Positions 58,596 through 64,000 of a stretch of DNA of 64,000 bases are shown here, piece by piece. The translations under genes and the position numbers were made by a program. Below the pieces are notes generated by a model. It searched no databases. It was not told the DNA's origin and was given only the letters and a program-made list of their open reading frames with translations. The stretch's first letter is position 1. Each line of letters opens with the position of its first letter. Origin of the DNA: Kitagawia praeruptora (Eukaryota > Streptophyta > Magnoliopsida > Apiales > Apiaceae); contig CM075352.1 of the NCBI GenBank assembly GCA_037693485.1, positions 26,506,001 through 26,570,000 of the forward strand, read 5' to 3'.

Positions 58596-58812
58596 ATTGG
58601 TCCTCATCTCGAACTTCGAGATAAAGTTCGAGATAGTCAGTTTCGAGATGAAGTTCGAGTTAGTGAGTTTCGAGTTGAAGTTCGAGATAGTCATTAACTC
58701 GAAAATCTAAGTCTAGTTTCGAGTTGAAGTTCGAGATAGTCACTAACTCGAAAATCTAAGTCGAGTTTCGAGTTGAAGTTCGAGATAGTCACTAACTCAC
58801 TAACTCGAAAAT
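58596..58812 (+). repeat. Tandem array of TTCGAG/CTCGAA units
   Basis: A unit of about 60 bases (TTTCGAGTTGAAGTTCGAGA then TAGTCACTAACTCGAAAATC) is repeated about three times with few changes, preceded by shorter TTCGAGAT units. Each contains both TTCGAG and CTCGAA, so the RNA could form small hairpins. Confidence 0.85.
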
Positions 58813-58924
58813 CTTCCCAGACTTAGAATTTTCAAAACTTCACTCTGGAAGCTCAAATCGATATAGGACCTAATATTTGTGTGTTGTTGTAAATATTATT
58901 GTAAATTAATTAGTATATACTCAA

Positions 58925-59405
58925 TAGTCTGTAGTGTAAATTAATAGTCTATACTTATAGTCTATAGTCTGTTAGACAATTTTTGTCTACTCAGACTACC
59001 GGGCAGACTATCCAGCCAATAGTCTACATAGTTAGTCTCTAATTGTCTTATAGTCTGTTAATACTAAAATGTCTATATTAATAGTCTATTTTACTAATAT
59101 TCAGTTAGTCTGTAACGTTAATTATAGTCTTTTAGACAATTTTTGTGTCTACTCAGACTATCTGGCAGTCTATCCAGCCAATAGTCTATATACAATAGTC
59201 TGTGTATTATTAATGTAAATTAAATAGTCTATATACAATAGTCTGTAGTGTACATTAATATATATAGTCTATTTAGACTATCGGACAGACTATCCAGCGG
59301 TAGTCTAGATTAGTTTATTTTCTATTTTAGCTTTAGTTATTATCTTTTAGACTATCCTTTAGACTATCCATTAGTATATATATAGATTGTGTCCACAGAC
59401 TATCT
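58925..59405 (+). repeat. Array of AGTCTA/AGTCTG and CAGACTATC words
   Basis: About 25 related words in both orientations, including two longer copies of ACTCAGACTA(C/T)C.GGCAG...CTATCCAGCCAATAGTCTA (about 59000 and 59150). Same word family as the LTR array at 51465-51790. Confidence 0.85.
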
Positions 59406-59856
59406 TTAGTCTAATTTTTGTCTAAACTCACGAGTTAAGTCTCTGAGTACTCTTTCTCTGTTCGTTTATATACATACGATACATACAACGAACCGCCGCC
59501 CGATTTTCTTCAAAAATCGACCTTGTTTCTCAACCAAATCACGATCTGAAAACACCATTGTTCCGATCTCTTCAAGCCCGTTAATTTGATTGGTTAATCT
59601 TTCGATTTGGTAGTGTTTTAAGAAATCGTAATTTTCAAGAACTTAGTCAAATTTCTTGAATAATCTGCACTTTGAGAACGATTCTGCAAAAACTAAAAAT
59701 AGTGGTGTGTTTGTGTGAATTCAGAGATCAACATACATTAATTTCAGAATTTTCTGTGAAGTTTCGATTTTACTGATTTTTTTGGTTATTTGAATTAATT
59801 GTTAAAATCCCTAAAATTCGAATTTGGGCAAATTAATTCAGTGTGTTGAAGTTAAA

Positions 59857-62800
59857 ATGGCTATTAATATGGAGATTATCAATCATAATTTTGTTGGTCA
59901 TTTTAATCCCGATAATTGTACTCTCGAGAGGGTTAAACCTTGGATTCGATTTTTAAATGAGCATTCTCTTATTCGTCATGCCATGATTCTCGATGCTCCT
60001 TTAAAAGTTGATTCACTTTTGGCACTGTGTTCTACATTTGTTCTCTCGACTGACTCTAGTTCTTTCACTTTTACCGTGGGAGACACACCTTATGTTGTGG
60101 ATGACTCAACTGTTAACACCGTTCTACGACTTCCAACAAATGACTTTGTTGATGTTCCATCTGAAGCAGTGCTGACACAATTTTTCCATGACATCCATTA
60201 TCAAGGAGAAGTTGATCTTTCTAAGTTGTCTAAAAGTAACTTCATGGATGAGTGGGATTATTTCTTTGACACAATTGCTAAGGTGTTTGCTAACACTAAA
60301 AAGAATAATTTTCACAATATTCCTACTTTGCTTCAGAGAATTGGTTATGCAGTTGCTAATAATCAAAGGGTTAATTTTGGTAAATTAATTTTTGATGCAA
60401 TGGTAAGTCGTCTCATAACTGCCAAGAACGATCATGATTTGGGTAGTAAAGTTGATTGTTACTATCCAAGGTTTTTAACTATTATATTTAATCATGTTGT
60501 TTCTGATGTTCATCAAAGATTATTTGCTAACTCTCGTACTGAAGCATCAGGAAAAACACATAAAAAATTCTTCACCAGGTTAGCAACAATGAGGAAGTAC
60601 ACAAATGTTCCAGTGGTCATTACTCAGTATATGTCCAACTTCATAGAACTGCCAATCATACAAGAACAACCACCTCAACAGCAACCTGAGCATGTTCCTG
60701 AGCAACCAGAACAAGAAACAGCAACTGCTCCTGAACCTGAACATCAACTTCAAGTGGCTCAACCCACTATTGCTGGGATTTCTGCAACTGCTACTGAACA
60801 GGTATTCTCATCTTTCCCTGAAACTACTTCTGGAGCCCAAGTGGCTGATAGGTTAGACCAAGAGGTTGTAGAACCACAACTTTTATCCCAGGTCTTAGAG
60901 CCAAACACAGTGTCATCTAAAATCTCAAAACCCAAATCCAGAAGTAAATTAACAGTGAAAAGACCTAATGTAAGAAGTAGTGATATGAGTGATCCCACAG
61001 CTCTGCCTCCACTAAAGAAGCGAAGAAACTTACTAATTGAGGCAACTGTCAGCCCATCCATGTCCTCCCAAAAGGATACGGACATTGAAATGGCACATGA
61101 ATAGTTACTGGAACCATTCTCTCAACAGGATGAGTCCATTGAAATTTGCCAGTCGGCCATGGCACCCTGTACAGAGTCAAGCACACCCCTATTACTCACA
61201 ATGGGGGGAAACATAACTGTAGAATCTGATGTGGCTAGGGACAATGAGCAAGGAGAGCACAATAGGGTTGATACTGAAACAGTGCCTACCATAGTCACGG
61301 TAGAAGAGCCTTCACAGGTTAATGAGGGAAATCTTGACTCTCAGCCACAAATAATAGAGTCATCATCTCCCCTCCCAGGAGGAACATTCCTGGCTCCCTC
61401 AAGGGATTTTCCACTCGCAGTTTCAACTGGAGAAAGTGGAAGGCAACTCGATTTTTTTGTCACTGAAGAAATTCAGACATCAATTCCAAATGAGATGACA
61501 GAAATGACTGAGGAAAGGGATTTGCGAACTCCCATTGCACCACCACTGACCTTCCAAGAGGAGGCTAGGGTGATTTTATCTGCAGGTACACATTCTGGAG
61601 CAGCTAAGGAAATAGTGAGGAGTGATGTGAGGAACACCACTAAACTGAGTGAAACACATGCACTTCAGATGAGTGAAACTCAGAGTGATATTCAGGTGAG
61701 TGCACACACTGACACATACACTCGTTCATTGGAACAAAAGATTAAAGCTCTAGAAAAGGAACTTGAGGCCAGTAAAGCTGAAGCAAAATTACTTCGAGCA
61801 CAAGTGGGTGAACGGTCTTCTTCATCTACCTCTGTCAAAAATCAGCTTGCTGTGATAAAGAATGACATCACCAAGATGAAGACAACATTCACAAACAAGT
61901 TCAACACTCTCGAATTATCTTATGAACAGGCACTTGATGATGCTGGAGAGGTTACTGTTACTCAAGATAAACTCATTTCTGTAATCTCCGACAAAGTTGA
62001 AAATCTTCAAACAGCATTGATTAAGAGTCAATTGTCTACTGAACACCGTCTTGATGAGATTGAAAGGCAGAATGCACAACAAGGTCAAGGGATCAAACAT
62101 TTGTTCAATATGATTAGCAGAACTCACACACCCACAGCAGAAGAAAGGGAATTCTTTGAAGGAAAAGGTGGAGATGGTGATGAGCGAGACCCTGGAGATG
62201 GTGCATTTCACACTTCGGTAGAGGATTCCTCAACTAAGGGGGAGAAATCAAGAGAGGGAACTAGTAAAGACTCTGAAAGAGATAAATCTCAAGGTGAACA
62301 AGGGAGAGATAAGGGGAAGAAGATAGCAGATTCTCAGAAGAGTGCTGAAGTCACAGAAGACCCTGAAGGGTATTACTACACAGGTGAACCAGACAACTTT
62401 GATGTTTTTGCTGATCTAAAGTTCTCTTATGTGGGTGAAAAAAATACCAGAACCAGATTTTAGCAGCTGGGAAGATGAAGTGCCAGTTGACCCTGAATTT
62501 GAAGCTGAGCAAGCAAAACTGGATTTTGAAGCTAAATTAGAAGTTGAAAGGCAAGAAGCAAATCTCAAATTGCGAGATGAAAAGCTTCAGAAAACACTAG
62601 ATATGCTTGCACACAAAGAAAGACTTCAAAAAGAGGAAGCAGAAGCAAGGCAACGGGAACATGTACTTAAAACTCAAGAAAGGAAGTTATACGTCAAGTT
62701 TAAGAGTGGTGAGAAATGGGAACGTGCTCAACGAATGATAGACTCACATCAATCTCTTGATAATGATGATTGTCGACTTCTTTCTATCTTTGAAAGACTC

Positions 62801-63448
62801 AAAGAGCTTAACCCAACACACTATATGTACATGAGAGCCCTAAGAACAGAAGTTGTGAGAATAACAACTGCAGGTGAAACGAAAACAGATGAGTTCTTAA
62901 TATTTGTTGATTGTCATGAGTTTGGAACACAAAGAGTTTCAATTCAGTTCTTCTATGACAAATCATTGACAGAAATCTGGGTTCTTAGGCCAAAGGTAAG
63001 AACTTCTTCTGAGTTGGGTGTACTACTTCATGAGAAATTCAAAGAGTTTGCTGAAAGAGCTGGTCCAGAAATAGTTAAACTGCCTAGACAATTGAAATTC
63101 CTTAAAGGTGAGGTGCTTCATACAATCAATCTTGAGAATGAGGAATTGTTCACACACTCTGCCAGGCAGTTGGTCTATATTGAACATGTTCTGAGAAATC
63201 AAGGATTTTCTACTAAAGAGAAGTTAGAAATTGCTGATCGTATTAAATCCTATGCAGAAGTCAAATTTTTTAAGGATTATGAGAGGTTCAAAGGTCAGTT
63301 GAGAAAGGCACTTGGAATTCCTCTTGTTCGCCCTACAGGATTCTCATCAAGAAAAGAGTTGCTAGTTGATGCAGAATTGCACAAAAATCTGTCAGAAATG
63401 GATGATCCAGAAGATGGAGAAATAAGGAAGGAAGACAGTCAGAAATGA
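59857..63448 (+). pseudogene. Third ORF of the SIRE-like element (about 1,200 codons, two lesions)
   Basis: ATG at 59857 (MAINMEIINHNFVGHF). One frame continues through an in-frame TAG at 61102-61104 to the A7 run at 62438-62444, where a one-base shift is needed to enter the frame that ends at 63448. Regions: an N-terminal globular part (about residues 1-265) shared with the pseudogene at 7633-8613; a Pro/Gln/Glu-rich linker (QEQPPQQQPEHVPEQPEQET); a basic stretch (KPKSRSKLTVKRPNVR); an acidic Ser/Thr-rich stretch; a coiled coil (LEQKIKALEKELEASKAEAK); a charged linker; a second Lys/Glu coiled coil; and a C-terminal domain. It occupies the envelope-like position but shows no clear signal peptide or membrane anchor. 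Function unknown. Confidence 0.85.
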
Positions 63449-63686
63449 AGAACAGCTCTACATGTAATATCTTTAGAGTTAGATAGATCAAGATAGGATA
63501 ATGTTTAATATGATCAGGCTAGAGGATCATCTATCTTGTATTTATCATTATGTTTGAATCTGGAAATTGTTATAAATACCAGAACTTTATCATTATTTAC
63601 TTGCTATTAATGTTTTATCATTTACTAGTTTAAGTTGAGTTAGTTGAGTTATCCTCTAGGAATTTGCTTGTTAAATTATAACAAAC

Positions 63687-63700
63687 AAATAGGGGGAGAT
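63687..63700 (+). other. Polypurine tract of the SIRE-like element
   Basis: CAAATAGGGGGAGA followed directly by the 3' LTR start TGAAAGG (63701). Confidence 0.85.
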
Positions 63701-64000
63701 TGAAAGGCATATGACTCAGCCTATTTGTAGTTCGAGGATCCAACTCAACTTAAAGTAGATTGTAATAAGTAAATAATATTAACTGTCACAGGAATCTCAG
63801 AAGATGCTATCTATCAGAAGGAACAAATCTACAAGTCAATCTATAGTTTTGATATTTTACACTGGAAGAAGTTCAGTCTACTGATCAAGCCTCAATGTGG
63901 TATTCAAAGTCATGGATTTAATTCAGAAGGACAGAGATTTCTACAAGTGACAAGAGACAGTATCAGTATAGAATATTTAAAGAAAGTTGAGAGAAGAAAT
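63701..64000 (+). repeat. 3' LTR of the SIRE-like element, first 300 bp
   Basis: Identical to the start of the 5' LTR apart from two substitutions (CCTCAGTG/CCTCAATG and GAGAATAAAT/GAGAAGAAAT). Runs off the window. Confidence 0.95.

Larger units (their letters stand above)
57988..59856 (+). other. Non-coding spacer between pol and the third ORF
   Basis: 1.87 kb of AT-rich DNA without a coding frame, holding two tandem-repeat blocks. The last 400 bases (from about 59450) are less repetitive, with CTCTTTCTCTGTTCG...TATATACATACGATACATAC, and look like a leader; a subgenomic promoter or spliced transcript for the third ORF is possible but not shown. Confidence 0.6.
50854..64000 (+). mobile_element. 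Large SIRE/Maximus-like Ty1/copia retrotransposon (3' LTR cut by window edge)
   Basis: Order: 5' LTR 50854-52301, primer site, gag, pol, repeat-filled spacer, third ORF, purine tract, 3' LTR from 63701. If the 3' LTR is as long as the 5' one, the whole is about 14.3 kb. SIRE/Maximus affiliation rests on the large size, Gag and protease style (WILDSGCSRHMTGD), integrase (WLWHKKLSHLNFKTM) and the long ORF after pol. The first 300 bases of the two LTRs differ at two positions, so the insertion is young, yet gag and the third ORF are damaged. It disrupts an older SIRE-like element; the predicted duplicate is TAGCT. Confidence 0.95.

Noticed and set aside
59857..63448. Third ORF as a retroviral-type envelope glycoprotein
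   Set aside because: I see no signal peptide, membrane anchor or fusion-like hydrophobic segment; the coiled-coil and charged-linker layout does not support that call, so only the position is noted.
50854..64000. Integrated plant pararetrovirus
   Set aside because: LTRs, a purine tract and copia domain order (integrase before RT) identify a Ty1/copia retrotransposon; no movement-protein or coat-protein domain of a pararetrovirus was seen.

Overview
The window looks like plant nuclear DNA, probably from a eudicot with a repeat-rich genome. It is AT-rich and dominated by nested transposable elements: Ty1/copia and Ty3/gypsy retrotransposons with tRNA-Met type primer sites, CACTA elements, Helitrons and MITEs. 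It holds one convincing small host gene, of the plant-only DVL/ROTUNDIFOLIA-LIKE family. The third-ORF proteins of the SIRE-type elements resemble ones I know from asterids, so an asterid is my guess, but the sequence does not prove it. No rRNA, tRNA, CRISPR or bacterial-type operon was seen.

Layout. 1-7035: the 5' end of a minus-strand Ty3/gypsy element (LTR, primer site, gag) whose gag is broken by two CACTA transposons. The complete one (1274-6170, TSD ATA) carries exon pieces of at least five unrelated host genes: a CHASE-domain cytokinin receptor, a KUP/HAK potassium transporter, an aldo-keto reductase, an ML-domain lipid-binding protein and an RRM protein. 7036-9647: one end of another CACTA-like element and a decayed third-ORF gene of a SIRE-like retroelement. 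9648-14325: a complete but dead copia element (TSD AATTT). 14326-22929: mostly unique DNA, with a MULE-type MITE (16419-17169) and the DVL/RTFL gene (18699-18830, minus). 22930-28746: a second complete, dead copia element on the minus strand (TSD GCGAC).

28747-43920: extremely AT-rich DNA with MITEs, tandem duplications and a nested block of non-autonomous Helitrons (35807-43526). New copies there landed inside the 5' terminus of older ones. 43921-50853: a solo LTR, then the 3' half of a minus-strand SIRE-like element (LTR plus a long third ORF). That ORF is cut by the plus-strand SIRE/Maximus-like element filling 50854-64000: 5' LTR, gag, an intact 1091-codon pol frame, a repeat-filled spacer, a roughly 1,200-codon third ORF, and the first 300 bp of the 3' LTR. 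The two LTR copies differ at 2 of 300 comparable bases, so this is the youngest large insertion seen.

The coding regions therefore work mostly as retroelement sets (gag for particles; protease, integrase, reverse transcriptase and RNase H for replication). Nearly all carry stops or frameshifts. The likely functional host gene is the DVL/RTFL peptide; the chimeric CACTA could be transcribed but need not make a functional product.
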